64,000 nucleotides of DNA, from the NCBI RefSeq assembly GCF_003075525.1, contig NZ_QDDR01000003.1, forward strand, positions 186,001-250,000, in the 5' to 3' direction. Source of the stretch: Pararhodobacter aggregans (lineage in GTDB: Bacteria > Pseudomonadota > Alphaproteobacteria > Rhodobacterales > Rhodobacteraceae). Positions 33,602 through 41,737 of this stretch are shown one piece after another. Each line of letters begins with the position of its first letter. The first letter of the stretch is position 1. Below the pieces are notes generated by a model. That model did not search any database. It was not told the DNA's origin and was given only the letters and a program-made list of their open reading frames with translations. A program made the translations under genes and the position numbers.

Positions 33602-34236
33602 CACGGGGCCCCTTGGTTTTCTGGCTGATAGTTCAACCGCACACCGCCCCCGAAAACAAGCACATAACCGGCGCCATCGGTGGAATCGGCCCGCATCTCC
33701 ATGTTTCCGGCCTGAATTGTGCCCGCGGGTGCGGCCCCTTCGACAGCGCCCGCGGCGCGCACGCGGGTCGAATCCAGCAGGCCGTCCAGCCGCTCGGTCG
33801 CCAGCCGGTAGCCGGGGCTGACCGTAACCTCCAGCCCGCCGCCCAGTTCGAAACTGCCCCGGCCGCGGTCGATGATCCCCTCATGCGCCGCAGCGTGCAT
33901 CGTCTCGCCGTCCCGGCCCTCCAGCTGCAGATCCAGCCCCGTAACCTCAAGCCGCATGGTCGCGCCGGGGTCGGAACGCGCGGTCTCGGCGACGATGGTC
34001 AGCGCCGCGCCATCCTCGGTCACGCCGGCGAAGCGGGCGCCCGACAGGCGCGGATCGCGGGCGCGGTCCTCGACGTCGATCTCGGCATTCGAAATGGCCT
34101 GCGTGGGATCGACAGTCCGGGCCAGCAGGAAGACCAGCGACAACAGCGTCAGCGCGGTCAGCGGCAGCAGGACTTTCAGGATCCCTACGGTCCTGCTGTA
34201 GCCTGCCCTGCGCTGTCCGGGTTCCGCCAATGCCAT
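33601..34236 (-). CDS. lptC: LPS export protein LptC
   Basis: This 211-residue bitopic inner-membrane protein passes LPS from LptB2FG to LptA. The N-terminal helix is VGILKVLLPLTALTLLSLVFLLA (about residues 17-39). The periplasmic domain has the repeated beta-strand pattern, e.g. ISNAEIDVEDRARDPRLSGARFAGVTEDG and IIDRGRGSFELGGGLEVTVSPGYRL. Sequence conservation of LptC is low, so the call relies strongly on its position directly before lptA and on topology. It starts one base after the RNase D stop. Confidence 0.88.
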   Translation of the reverse strand: MALAEPGQRRAGYSRTVGILKVLLPLTALTLLSLVFLLARTVDPTQAISNAEIDVEDRARDPRLSGARFAGVTEDGAALTIVAETARSDPGATMRLEVTGLDLQLEGRDGETMHAAAHEGIIDRGRGSFELGGGLEVTVSPGYRLATERLDGLLDSTRVRAAGAVEGAAPAGTIQAGNMEMRADSTDGAGYVLVFGGGVRLNYQPENQGAP

Positions 34237-34237
34237 G

Positions 34238-34849
34238 TCAGTGCGCGAAGATATCCACCTCGGGCCAGCCGGCAAGGTCGAGCTTGGCACGCATCGGCAG
34301 GAAATCGAAACAGGCCTGCGCCATCGCGGTGCGGCCCTCACGCGCCAGCATCCCTTCCAGCACCTCTTTCAGCCGGTGCAGGTACAACACGTCCGAGGCC
34401 GCGTAATCCTTCTGCGCCTGAGTGATCTCGACCGCGCCCCAGTCGCTGGATTGCTGCATCTTGGAAATGTCGACGTTCAGCAATTCCGACAGCAGGTATT
34501 TCAGCCCGTGCCGGTCGGTATAGGTGCGCACCAGCTTGGAGGCGATCTTGGTGCACCAGACGGGCGCGGCCAGCACGCCGAAGCGATGTTCCATCACCGC
34601 GATGTCGAAACGCCCGAAATGGAAGAGCTTCAGCACCTTGGGATCGGCCAGCAGACGGGCGAGATTCGGCGCCTCGGTCTGGTCCTGGGCGATCTGCACC
34701 AGATGCGCGTTGCCGTCGCCGCCCGACAGCTGCACCAGGCACAGCCGGTCACGGTGCGGGTTCAGGCCCATCGTCTCGCAATCGATGGCCACCACGAGGC
34801 CGAGGTCCAGACCGTCGGGCAGATCGTTCTGGTAGAGAAAATTCGCCAT
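34238..34849 (-). CDS. rnd: Ribonuclease D (exonuclease domain only)
   Basis: This 203-residue 3'-5' exonuclease of the DEDDy family has Exo I LVVAIDCETMGLN (D-x-E), Exo II LKLFHFGRFDIAVM and Exo III KDYAASDVLYLHRL with the Tyr. It lacks the C-terminal HRDC domains of E. coli RNase D, the normal short form in alphaproteobacteria. The start at 34849 (MANFLYQND) is preferred over an upstream ATG at 34882. It is directly followed by lptC, an arrangement I regard as conserved in this group. Confidence 0.93.
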   Translation of the reverse strand: MANFLYQNDLPDGLDLGLVVAIDCETMGLNPHRDRLCLVQLSGGDGNAHLVQIAQDQTEAPNLARLLADPKVLKLFHFGRFDIAVMEHRFGVLAAPVWCTKIASKLVRTYTDRHGLKYLLSELLNVDISKMQQSSDWGAVEITQAQKDYAASDVLYLHRLKEVLEGMLAREGRTAMAQACFDFLPMRAKLDLAGWPEVDIFAH

Positions 34850-34946
34850 GAGGATGGTCTTTCGCCGGGAATGCGAACCCATCTAGTCCCGGGGGCGGGC
34901 CACGTCAATTCTGCGCACCCCCGGGCCTTTCTCGATGGCGCGGGCC

Positions 34947-35831
34947 TCAGCCCATCCGGTCCGAGGCATAGGCCCCGGGCGAGGCCGGGAAAACCACGGT
35001 GCGGTGGCCGTTCTGGAAGACCCGATGCTGGGCATGGGCATGGACCGCCCGGGCCAGCACCTGCGCCTCGACATCGCGGCCGAGCGAGACGTAATCGGCC
35101 GGGTTCTGCGCATGGGTCACGCGCACCGTGTCCTGTTCGATGATCGGACCCTCGTCCAGATCGGCGGTGACGTAATGCGCCGTGGCGCCGATCAGTTTGA
35201 CGCCGCGCTGATAGGCCTGCTTGTAGGGGTTCGCGCCCTTGAAGCTGGGCAGGAAGGAATGGTGGATGTTGATGATCCGCCCCGACATCTTGGTGCAGAG
35301 CGCATCGGACAAGACCTGCATGTAGCGCGCCAGCACGATCAGCTCGGCGCCGGAACCCTCGACCACCTCCAACAGCCGGGCCTCGGCCACGGGCTTGTTC
35401 TCTTTGGTGACGTTGATGTGCCAGAAGGGCAGATCGTGGTTCACCACCACCTTCTGGTAAGTCATGTGGTTCGAGACCACACCGACCAGCTCCACCGGCA
35501 GGGCACCGATCCGCCAGCGATAGAGCAGGTCGTTCAGGCAATGGCCGAAGTTCGACACCATGAGCAGCACCTTCATGCGGCCGGCCGTGTCGTGGATCCC
35601 CCAATCCATGTCGAAAGCCTCGGCCACCGGGGCGAAGCCCGCGCGCAGGGCCTCGATGGTGGCACCGGTCTCGGCGGCGAAGCTGATTCGGGTGAAGAAC
35701 TTGCCGCTTTCCAGATCGTCGTACTGGGCGGCGTCGGTGATGTTGCATCCCGCCTCGGCCAGATAGCCCGAGATTGCGGCAACGATCCCGCGGCGCGAGG
35801 CGCAGCGGACGGTCAGAACGTAGGGAATCAT
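34947..35831 (-). CDS. purU: Formyltetrahydrofolate deformylase PurU
   Basis: This 294-residue enzyme hydrolyses 10-formyl-THF to formate and THF, balancing one-carbon pools. An N-terminal ACT domain (YVLTVRCASRRGIVAAISGYLAEAGCNITDAAQ) precedes the formyl-transferase-like catalytic domain. The catalytic Asn-His-Asp set lies in RIINIHHSFLPSFKGANPY and ATAHYVTADLDEGPIIEQD. The start at 35831 is MIPYVLT. It stands alone on the minus strand. In Rhodobacteraceae it often serves C1 metabolism or methionine/glycine balance (inference). Confidence 0.96.
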   Translation of the reverse strand: MIPYVLTVRCASRRGIVAAISGYLAEAGCNITDAAQYDDLESGKFFTRISFAAETGATIEALRAGFAPVAEAFDMDWGIHDTAGRMKVLLMVSNFGHCLNDLLYRWRIGALPVELVGVVSNHMTYQKVVVNHDLPFWHINVTKENKPVAEARLLEVVEGSGAELIVLARYMQVLSDALCTKMSGRIINIHHSFLPSFKGANPYKQAYQRGVKLIGATAHYVTADLDEGPIIEQDTVRVTHAQNPADYVSLGRDVEAQVLARAVHAHAQHRVFQNGHRTVVFPASPGAYASDRMG

Positions 35832-35995
35832 GGCGGGGCTTCCTGAAGGGAGGGGCTGGCGTCGGTCGATCCTGAGGGATTCTGCGACGCGGCATAAGGC
35901 CCCGACACAACGCCGGCGACACAAATCACGCGGCCTGCGACGCCGAAACCGAACCGCTGACGCCGATCGTCAACTTCGGTTCCCGCCCCGCCCCG

Positions 35996-36664
35996 TCAGC
36001 CCAGCGTGCGGCCGAAGAAATCCAGCGTCCGCTGCCAGGCCAGCGCTGCCGAGGCCGCGTCATAACTGGCCCGCTGGTCGCAGTTGAAGCCGTGGCCCGC
36101 GCCTTCGTAGACGTGGAACTCGGCCCCGGGCACGGCGGCGCGCACCGCCTCGTAATTCTCGGGCGGGATGCCAGTATCCTCGGCCCCGTAGTGGAACTGC
36201 ACCGGGCAGCGCGGCAGCTGGGCAATCAGCCTGTTGACCATCCCGCCGTAGAAGCTGCTGGCGCCCGCGAAGCCTTCCAGCTGAGACGCCGCCGCATAGG
36301 CGACCGAGCCGCCCAGGCAGAAGCCGACAATCCCGGTCTTGCCCGCCCCCGCCAGATGGTCCCGCGCCGCCGCCACGTCGAGCAGGCATTTGCCCATGTC
36401 GAAGAGCGGGATCATGCCGCGGGCACGCGCCACCTCGTCGGGGGTATAGCCGGTCTGGAAATCGGGCTCGATCCGGTCGAAGACCGCCGGGGCAACGGCC
36501 CGGTAACCCGCCTCGGCCAGCCGGTCGCAGATCGAGCGGATATGGCTGTTGACGCCGAAGATCTCCTGCACGACGACAATGCCGCCCCGGGGCGTGCCCG
36601 CAGGCTCGGCCAGCCAGGCGCCCAGTTCGAAGCCGTCAGCGGCGGTGAGGGTGATGTCGGTCAT
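35996..36664 (-). CDS. Dienelactone hydrolase family protein
   Basis: This 222-residue alpha/beta hydrolase has the Cys-Asp-His triad of the dienelactone hydrolase class. The nucleophile Cys is in GIVGFCLGGSVAY, Asp in HYGAEDTGIPPEN and His in YEGAGHGFNC. The N-terminal VVVQEIFGVNSHIRSICDRLAEAGYRAVAPAVFDR is typical. Family members hydrolyse lactones in chloroaromatic degradation, but most chromosomal copies have unknown substrates. There are no aromatic-degradation genes beside it. The start is at 36664, 137 bases from the tRNA-Leu gene. Confidence 0.9.
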   Translation of the reverse strand: MTDITLTAADGFELGAWLAEPAGTPRGGIVVVQEIFGVNSHIRSICDRLAEAGYRAVAPAVFDRIEPDFQTGYTPDEVARARGMIPLFDMGKCLLDVAAARDHLAGAGKTGIVGFCLGGSVAYAAASQLEGFAGASSFYGGMVNRLIAQLPRCPVQFHYGAEDTGIPPENYEAVRAAVPGAEFHVYEGAGHGFNCDQRASYDAASAALAWQRTLDFFGRTLG

Positions 36665-36746
36665 GCGGGCAACTCCTGCTTTTGGATGGCAGGGTGCCGA
36701 ATAAAGCCGGGCGACGCCAGCCTGTTGTTGCGCTCTGCGTGACCCA

Positions 36747-36783
36747 GGAAAAGCGAAACCCCGCAAGGCAGAACCTTGCGGGG
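36747..36783 (-). terminator. Rho-independent terminator of tRNA-Leu
   Basis: On the minus strand CCCCGCAAGG and CCTTGCGGGG form a 10-bp stem with a 5-base loop, followed by TTTCGCTTTTCC. It directly follows tRNA-Leu. Confidence 0.85.
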
Positions 36784-36797
36784 CTTACGAGGACGCT

Positions 36798-36882
36798 TGG
36801 TGCCCAGAAGAGGACTCGAACCTCCACACCTTGCGGTACAGGTACCTGAAACCTGCGCGTCTACCAATTCCGCCATCTGGGC
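36798..36882 (-). tRNA. tRNA-Leu (anticodon CAG)
   Basis: On the minus strand the gene begins GCCCAGATGGCGGAATTGG. It has anticodon stem CAGGT/ACCTG with loop TTCAGGT (CAG), a long variable arm as in class II tRNAs, a T arm with GGTTCGAGTCC, and an acceptor end TCTGGGC followed by A and encoded CCA. Confidence 0.97.
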
Positions 36883-37083
36883 TGATTGCGTGAGCGGTGG
36901 ATTATCCGGGGGCCGTGGGAGTGTCAACGGGGGCCACGAAAAAATCCGCGGGTCCGGCAAGAAATTTCCCGCGCCCTCCTCGCCGCAACGCAGCGACAGG
37001 CGGCGGCGCGGACCGCTTTGGACTTGTCCGCAAGGGGGGGCGGCGGTATTGAGCATCAAGTCTATAAAGGCGCGGAGGGCGAG

Positions 37084-38073
37084 ATGACGAAACTGGTCAC
37101 GATCCTGGGCGGTTCGGGCTTTGTCGGGCGCTATGTCGCGCGGCGCATGGCACAGGCCGGCTGGCGGGTTCGCGTCGCGACGCGGCGCCCGAACGAGCGG
37201 CTCTATGTCCGCACCTACGGCTTTGTCGGTCAGGTCGAGCCGGTTCTGTGCAACATCCGTGACGAGGCCTCGATTCGCGCCGTGATCCGCGGCGCCGATG
37301 CGGTGGTGAACTGCGCGGGCATCCTGCTGGAATCGGGCAAGAACACCTTTGACGCGGTTCAGGCCAAGGGCGCCGGCACCGTCGCCCGCCTCGCCGCCGA
37401 GGAAGGCGTCAAGCAGCTGGTGCATCTGTCGGCCATCGGCGCCGATGCCGAGGCCGAAAGCGATTATTCCCGCACCAAGGCCGAGGGCGAAGCCGCCGTG
37501 CTGGCCGCCTTCCCGGGCGCGGTGATCCTGCGGCCCTCGATCATCTTTGGCCCTGAGGACGATTTCTTCAACCGCTTCGCCGGGATGACCCGCTTCTCGC
37601 CGCTGCTGCCGATCGCCGGGGGCAAGACGCTGTTCCAGCCGGTCTATGTCGATGACGTGGCCGAAGCCGCCGTCAAGGGCGCGATGGGCGAGGCTCCGGC
37701 CGGTGTCTATGAGCTGGGCGGTCCCGAGGCGCTGAGTTTCCGCGCGCTGATGGCGATGATGCTGGACATGATCCGCCGTCACCGCGTCATCGTGAACCTG
37801 CCGAACTGGCTGGCCAGCGTCACCGCGACCCTGTTCGGCACCGCGCAATTCCTGACCGCGGGCCTGTTCACCAACCGCGTGCTGACCCGCGACCAGATCC
37901 GCGACCTGGGTCAGGACCGCGTGGTCGCCCCCGGCGCCAAGGGCCTGGCCGATCTGGGCATCCGGCCGACGCCGATGGACCTGATCCTGCCGACCTATCT
38001 GTGGCGCTTCCGCCCGGCCGGCCAGTACGAGTCGATCAAGGAATCGGCGAGCGGGCTGCGCGGGCAGGAATAA
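37084..38073 (+). CDS. NDUFA9-like NAD(P)-binding protein (complex I associated type)
   Basis: This 329-residue atypical short-chain dehydrogenase has the nucleotide motif VTILGGSGFVGRYVARRMAQAGWRVRVATRRP. Further features are VVNCAGILLESGKNTFDAVQAKG, the LSAIGADAEAESDYSRTKAEGE segment and a C-terminal membrane-proximal region. It belongs to the bacterial counterpart of the mitochondrial complex I subunit NDUFA9/39-kDa protein, a supernumerary subunit also found in alphaproteobacteria such as Paracoccus denitrificans. It may bind NADPH structurally. The GAGATG context supports the start at 37084. No nuo operon is adjacent. Confidence 0.85.
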   Translation: MTKLVTILGGSGFVGRYVARRMAQAGWRVRVATRRPNERLYVRTYGFVGQVEPVLCNIRDEASIRAVIRGADAVVNCAGILLESGKNTFDAVQAKGAGTVARLAAEEGVKQLVHLSAIGADAEAESDYSRTKAEGEAAVLAAFPGAVILRPSIIFGPEDDFFNRFAGMTRFSPLLPIAGGKTLFQPVYVDDVAEAAVKGAMGEAPAGVYELGGPEALSFRALMAMMLDMIRRHRVIVNLPNWLASVTATLFGTAQFLTAGLFTNRVLTRDQIRDLGQDRVVAPGAKGLADLGIRPTPMDLILPTYLWRFRPAGQYESIKESASGLRGQE

Positions 38074-38094
38074 GCCCGCGCCCCCTTTCCGGCC

Positions 38095-38898
38095 TCAGGC
38101 ATAGGCCATCCACAACAGCACCGCCCCCAGCACGATCCGGTAGATCACGTAGGGGGTGAAGCTGACCGCGGCCAGAAAGCGCATCATCAGCTTCAGCGCG
38201 ATCAGCGCCGCCACGAACGAGATCGAGGCGCCGATCAGCCCGTCCAGCGCGGCGCGGGCATTGGCCGTCTCGACCAGATCCAGCGCCGTCAGCACGCCCG
38301 AGGCCATGATCGTCGGGATCGACATCAGCATGCTGAGGCGTGCGGCGTCGTGCCGCTCGAACCCCAGGAAGCGGGCGCCGGTGATCGTCGCGCCCGACCG
38401 CGAGGTGCCGGGGATCAGCGCCACCGCCTGCCACAGGCCCAGAACCACCGCATCGCGCAGGGTCCAGTTTTCGGCCCGGCGCTGTTCGCTGCCCATCTTG
38501 TCGGCGGCATAGAGCACCACGCCGAAACCCAGCATGGTCCAGCCGATCACCGCCATGGAGCGCATGCTGTCGACCAGCCCGGTCACTTTCAGCACCAGCC
38601 CCAGCAGGATGACGGGAATCGTCGCCACGATCAGCAGAAAGGCCATCCGCGCGCCGGGCGAATCAAGCCGCCCGCGCGCCATGTCCGGCAGCCCGCGCCA
38701 GACCTGGGCGACATCCTGCCGGAAGTAGAGCATCACCGCCAGCAGCGTCCCCACATGGACGCTCACATCCAGCGCAACCCCTTGATCCTGCAGCCCGGTA
38801 AGCTGCGGAAACAGGATCAGATGCGCCGAGCTGGAGATCGGCAAAAACTCGGTAATTCCTTGAATTAACGCAAGAATAAAGATGTGGTAGAGTGGCAT
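38095..38898 (-). CDS. uppP: Undecaprenyl-diphosphatase UppP (BacA)
   Basis: This 267-residue membrane protein dephosphorylates undecaprenyl diphosphate to recycle the cell-wall lipid carrier. It has the two signature motifs: GITEFLPISSSAHLI near the N-terminus and the PGTSRSGATITGARFLG motif in the second half, containing the catalytic Ser/Arg/Glu/His residues. About eight helices are visible. The start at 38898 is MPLYHIFI, since the upstream frame enters the AT-rich gltD promoter region. High expression gives bacitracin resistance in other bacteria. Confidence 0.95.
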   Translation of the reverse strand: MPLYHIFILALIQGITEFLPISSSAHLILFPQLTGLQDQGVALDVSVHVGTLLAVMLYFRQDVAQVWRGLPDMARGRLDSPGARMAFLLIVATIPVILLGLVLKVTGLVDSMRSMAVIGWTMLGFGVVLYAADKMGSEQRRAENWTLRDAVVLGLWQAVALIPGTSRSGATITGARFLGFERHDAARLSMLMSIPTIMASGVLTALDLVETANARAALDGLIGASISFVAALIALKLMMRFLAAVSFTPYVIYRIVLGAVLLWMAYA

Positions 38899-39113
38899 GA
38901 AAGGGATCCCGGCTGCAGTCGGCGGCACCTTACGCCGTTTTGTGAAAAGCGGAAGTGACAAATGGTAGGTAAGTACTACTAACATATTTTCATGCAACAC
39001 CCCGCAGATTCGACTACTTGCCGCAGAAATAAGTTGGATATAGGTAACTCATACTGACTTTTATTGCGGCGCGGTTCGTCGTATGCCAGCGCGACATTTC
39101 GGGAGGCCCAGCC
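38899..39113 (+). promoter_or_regulatory. AT-rich divergent promoter region of uppP and gltD
   Basis: This 215-base stretch is much richer in A/T than its surroundings and contains several -35/-10-like elements (for example TTGCCG at about 39018 with TATAGG 15 bases later). No element stands out enough to call. GGGAGG at 39101 is the gltD ribosome-binding site. Confidence 0.4.
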
Positions 39114-40550
39114 ATGGCAACACAGCGCATGCTTCAGTTCGTCACCAAGTCGAAGCAGATGCCCAGCAAGCGGGCGGCCGACGAGCGGCGCGAGGACTTC
39201 GCCGAGATCTACCGCGAATTCGCCGCCGAAAAGGCCGAGGAACAGGCCAGCCGCTGCAGCCAGTGCGGCGTGCCCTATTGCCAGACGCATTGCCCGCTGC
39301 ACAACAACATCCCCGACTGGCTGATGCTGACCGCGACGGGCCGCCTGCGGGAAGCCTATGAGCTGAGCCAGGCGACCAATACCTTCCCCGAGATCTGCGG
39401 CCGCATCTGCCCGCAGGACCGGCTCTGCGAAGGCAATTGCGTCATCGAGCAATCGGGCCACGGCACCGTCACCATCGGCGCGGTCGAGAAATACATCACC
39501 GATACCGCCTGGGAAAACGGCTGGGTCCAGCCCGGCAAGCCGATGGTCGAGCGTGACCAGTCGGTCGCCATCATCGGCGCGGGCCCGGGCGGGCTGGCGG
39601 CAGCGGACAACCTGCGTCGCGCCGGCGTGCAGGTCACGGTCTATGACCGCTATGACCGCGCGGGCGGGCTGCTGACCTATGGCATTCCCGGCTTCAAGCT
39701 GGAAAAGCCGGTCGTCATGCGCCGGATCGAGCAGCTGGAAGCCGCGGGCGTGCAATTCGTGCTGAACTGCACCGTCGGCCAGGACATCAGCTTTGACGCG
39801 ATCCGCGGCAAGCATGACGCGGTGCTGATCGCCACCGGCGTCTACAAGTCGCGCGACCTGGAAGGGCCGGGCGCGGAACTGGGCGGCATCGTCAAGGCGC
39901 TGGATTACCTGACCGCCTCGAACCGCAAGAGCTTTGGCGACGAGGTGCCGAATTTCGATTCCGGCCTGCTGAACGCCGAGGGCAAGCGCGTCGTCGTCAT
40001 CGGCGGCGGCGACACGGCCATGGATTGCGTGCGGACCGCCGTGCGGCAGGGCGCGACCTCGGTCAAGCTGCTCTATCGCCGTGACCGCGACAACATGCCC
40101 GGCTCGCAGCGCGAAGTGCAGAACGCCGAGGAAGAGGGCGTCGATTTCGTCTGGCTGACCGCTCCCGCCGGGTTCGAGGGCGAGGACAGCGCGTCCGGCG
40201 TCGTGGTGCAGAAGATGCGTCTGGGCACGCCCGACGCCTCGGGCCGCCGCTCGCCGGAACTGATCGAGGGCGCCGATTACCTGGAGCCCGCCGATCTGGT
40301 CATCAAGGCGCTCGGTTTCGAGCCCGAGGCCCTGCCGACCCTCTGGGGTGTGCCGGAACTGACCGTGACGCGCTGGGGCACGATCCGCTGCGACCATGCC
40401 ACGCATGCGACCAGCCTGCCCGGCGTCTATGCCGTGGGCGACATCGTGCGCGGCGCCTCGCTGGTGGTCTGGGCGATCCGCGACGGGCGCGAAGCGGCCG
40501 AGTCGATCCTGTCCTATCTGGCGCAGCCCGCCTCGGTGGCGGCCGAATGA
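39114..40550 (+). CDS. gltD: Glutamate synthase (NADPH) small subunit
   Basis: This 478-residue beta subunit of GOGAT feeds electrons from NADPH to the alpha subunit. The N-terminal cysteine-rich 4Fe-4S region has RCSQCGVPYCQTHCPLHNNIPDWL and CGRICPQDRLCEGNC. An FAD motif follows (VAIIGAGPGGLAAADNLRRAG), then the NADPH motif (VVVIGGGDTAMDCVRTAV) and the C-terminal VYAVGDIVRGASLVVWAI. It has the AT-rich promoter region upstream. Its stop overlaps the next gene by 4 bases. The alpha subunit gltB lies about 1.2 kb downstream on the same strand. Confidence 0.96.
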   Translation: MATQRMLQFVTKSKQMPSKRAADERREDFAEIYREFAAEKAEEQASRCSQCGVPYCQTHCPLHNNIPDWLMLTATGRLREAYELSQATNTFPEICGRICPQDRLCEGNCVIEQSGHGTVTIGAVEKYITDTAWENGWVQPGKPMVERDQSVAIIGAGPGGLAAADNLRRAGVQVTVYDRYDRAGGLLTYGIPGFKLEKPVVMRRIEQLEAAGVQFVLNCTVGQDISFDAIRGKHDAVLIATGVYKSRDLEGPGAELGGIVKALDYLTASNRKSFGDEVPNFDSGLLNAEGKRVVVIGGGDTAMDCVRTAVRQGATSVKLLYRRDRDNMPGSQREVQNAEEEGVDFVWLTAPAGFEGEDSASGVVVQKMRLGTPDASGRRSPELIEGADYLEPADLVIKALGFEPEALPTLWGVPELTVTRWGTIRCDHATHATSLPGVYAVGDIVRGASLVVWAIRDGREAAESILSYLAQPASVAAE

Positions 40551-41284
40551 TCGCGGCGCGGCCCCACGCCCGCCCTGCCCTGAGCCGCCGCGGCCTTGTC
40601 GCGGCCGGTTTGGGCGTGGCCATGCTGGGGGCCGCGACGCAGGCCGGGGCCGAGGATTTCACGCCGCCCCAGGGCTGCACCGCCTTTCTGGCGGTCCAGA
40701 CCCGGGCCTGCACCGTCTCGCAGCATTACACCTGCACAGACGCGCCGGGCGATCTGTGGCGCATGGATTTCGACGAACAGGGCGCCTTTTACCTGGGCCT
40801 GATCGACGCCGAGGCGCAATGGATCGAAAGCCGCTCCCTGCCCAGCGGCACAATCACCCGCACGCTGCTTCCGGCCCGTGACGCGGCCTCGGTCTCGACG
40901 CTGCTGTCCACCGGCTACGACGATTGGGATTTCGACGAGATCCGCGGCGGGGAACGGACCCGCGTGACGGGCTTCGACCGGCTGACCGGCGGGACCGAGG
41001 TGATCGACGGCGAGACGCTGCTGGGGACCGAGTTCGAGACCCGCTATTACAATGAGGCCGGGACGCTGCTGAGCACGATCACCGGGCGCGAATACGTCTC
41101 GGCCACGCATCGGCGGTTCTTTTCGGGGATCCGCACCTGGCGTTCGGGCGATCAGGAAAACACCACCGACAGCTCGCCCGCGGAATTCCTCTATCCCGGC
41201 GATCCGGGCTTTGCCTCGACCCAGCCGCGGCACAATTGCGGGCCGATGCTGAGCGCCCTGCCCCTGGCGGAGGATCACGCATGA
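40547..41284 (+). CDS. Exported protein of unknown function between gltD and gltB
   Basis: This 245-residue protein has a twin-arginine-like N-terminus (LSRRGLVAAGLGVAMLGAATQAGA) followed by a mature part with four cysteines (in GCTAF, RACTV, YTCTD and HNCGPM), suggesting disulfides in the periplasm. I do not recognise a domain. The sequence is rich in Asp/Glu/Thr with beta-strand-like patches such as DLWRMDFDEQGAFYLGLID. It starts in an ATGA overlap with gltD and ends in an ATGA overlap with the GFA gene, so it is translationally coupled within the glutamate synthase operon. Co-expression with GOGAT does not prove a shared role. Confidence 0.75.
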   Translation: MIAARPHARPALSRRGLVAAGLGVAMLGAATQAGAEDFTPPQGCTAFLAVQTRACTVSQHYTCTDAPGDLWRMDFDEQGAFYLGLIDAEAQWIESRSLPSGTITRTLLPARDAASVSTLLSTGYDDWDFDEIRGGERTRVTGFDRLTGGTEVIDGETLLGTEFETRYYNEAGTLLSTITGREYVSATHRRFFSGIRTWRSGDQENTTDSSPAEFLYPGDPGFASTQPRHNCGPMLSALPLAEDHA

Positions 41285-41724
41285 TCGAGACCCGCAAAGG
41301 CGGCTGCCTCTGCGGCGCCGTGCGCTTCGAGGCCGACCTCACCAAGCGCGAATTCGGCGCCTGCCATTGCGAGATGTGCCGCCGCTGGACCGGCTCGGCC
41401 CTGCTGGGGATCACCGTGCCCACCGGCAATGTCCGCTGGACCGGCGAGGCGCATATCGCCACCCGCCAGACCAGTGCCTGGGCGATGCGCGCCTGGTGCC
41501 GGGACTGCGGCTCGAACCTTTATTTCCGGGTTACCGCCGACAGCGAATGGGCGGGCAATACCGAGCTTCCCATCGGCCTGTTCGACGATGCGAACGGGCT
41601 GATTCTGTCCAACGAGATCTACATCGACCACAAACCCGACAGCTACAGCTACGCGGGCGAGGGGCGAACCCTGTTGACCCGGCAGGACTGCATCGACCGA
41701 TTCAGCCAGCTTGCCAGCGAGTGA
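41281..41724 (+). CDS. GFA-family zinc protein (glutathione-dependent formaldehyde-activating-like)
   Basis: This 147-residue protein has the GFA/CENP-V zinc-binding cysteine pattern. The pairs are seen in GGCLCGAVRFEA and FGACHCEMCRRWTG, with CRDCGSNLYFR toward the middle. The founding member Gfa of Paracoccus denitrificans was described as accelerating S-hydroxymethylglutathione formation, although later work questioned that activity, and most members have unknown function. It starts in an ATGA overlap with the upstream gene and ends 13 bases before gltB. Confidence 0.88.
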   Translation: MIETRKGGCLCGAVRFEADLTKREFGACHCEMCRRWTGSALLGITVPTGNVRWTGEAHIATRQTSAWAMRAWCRDCGSNLYFRVTADSEWAGNTELPIGLFDDANGLILSNEIYIDHKPDSYSYAGEGRTLLTRQDCIDRFSQLASE

Positions 41725-41737
41725 GAAGGAGACTGCC

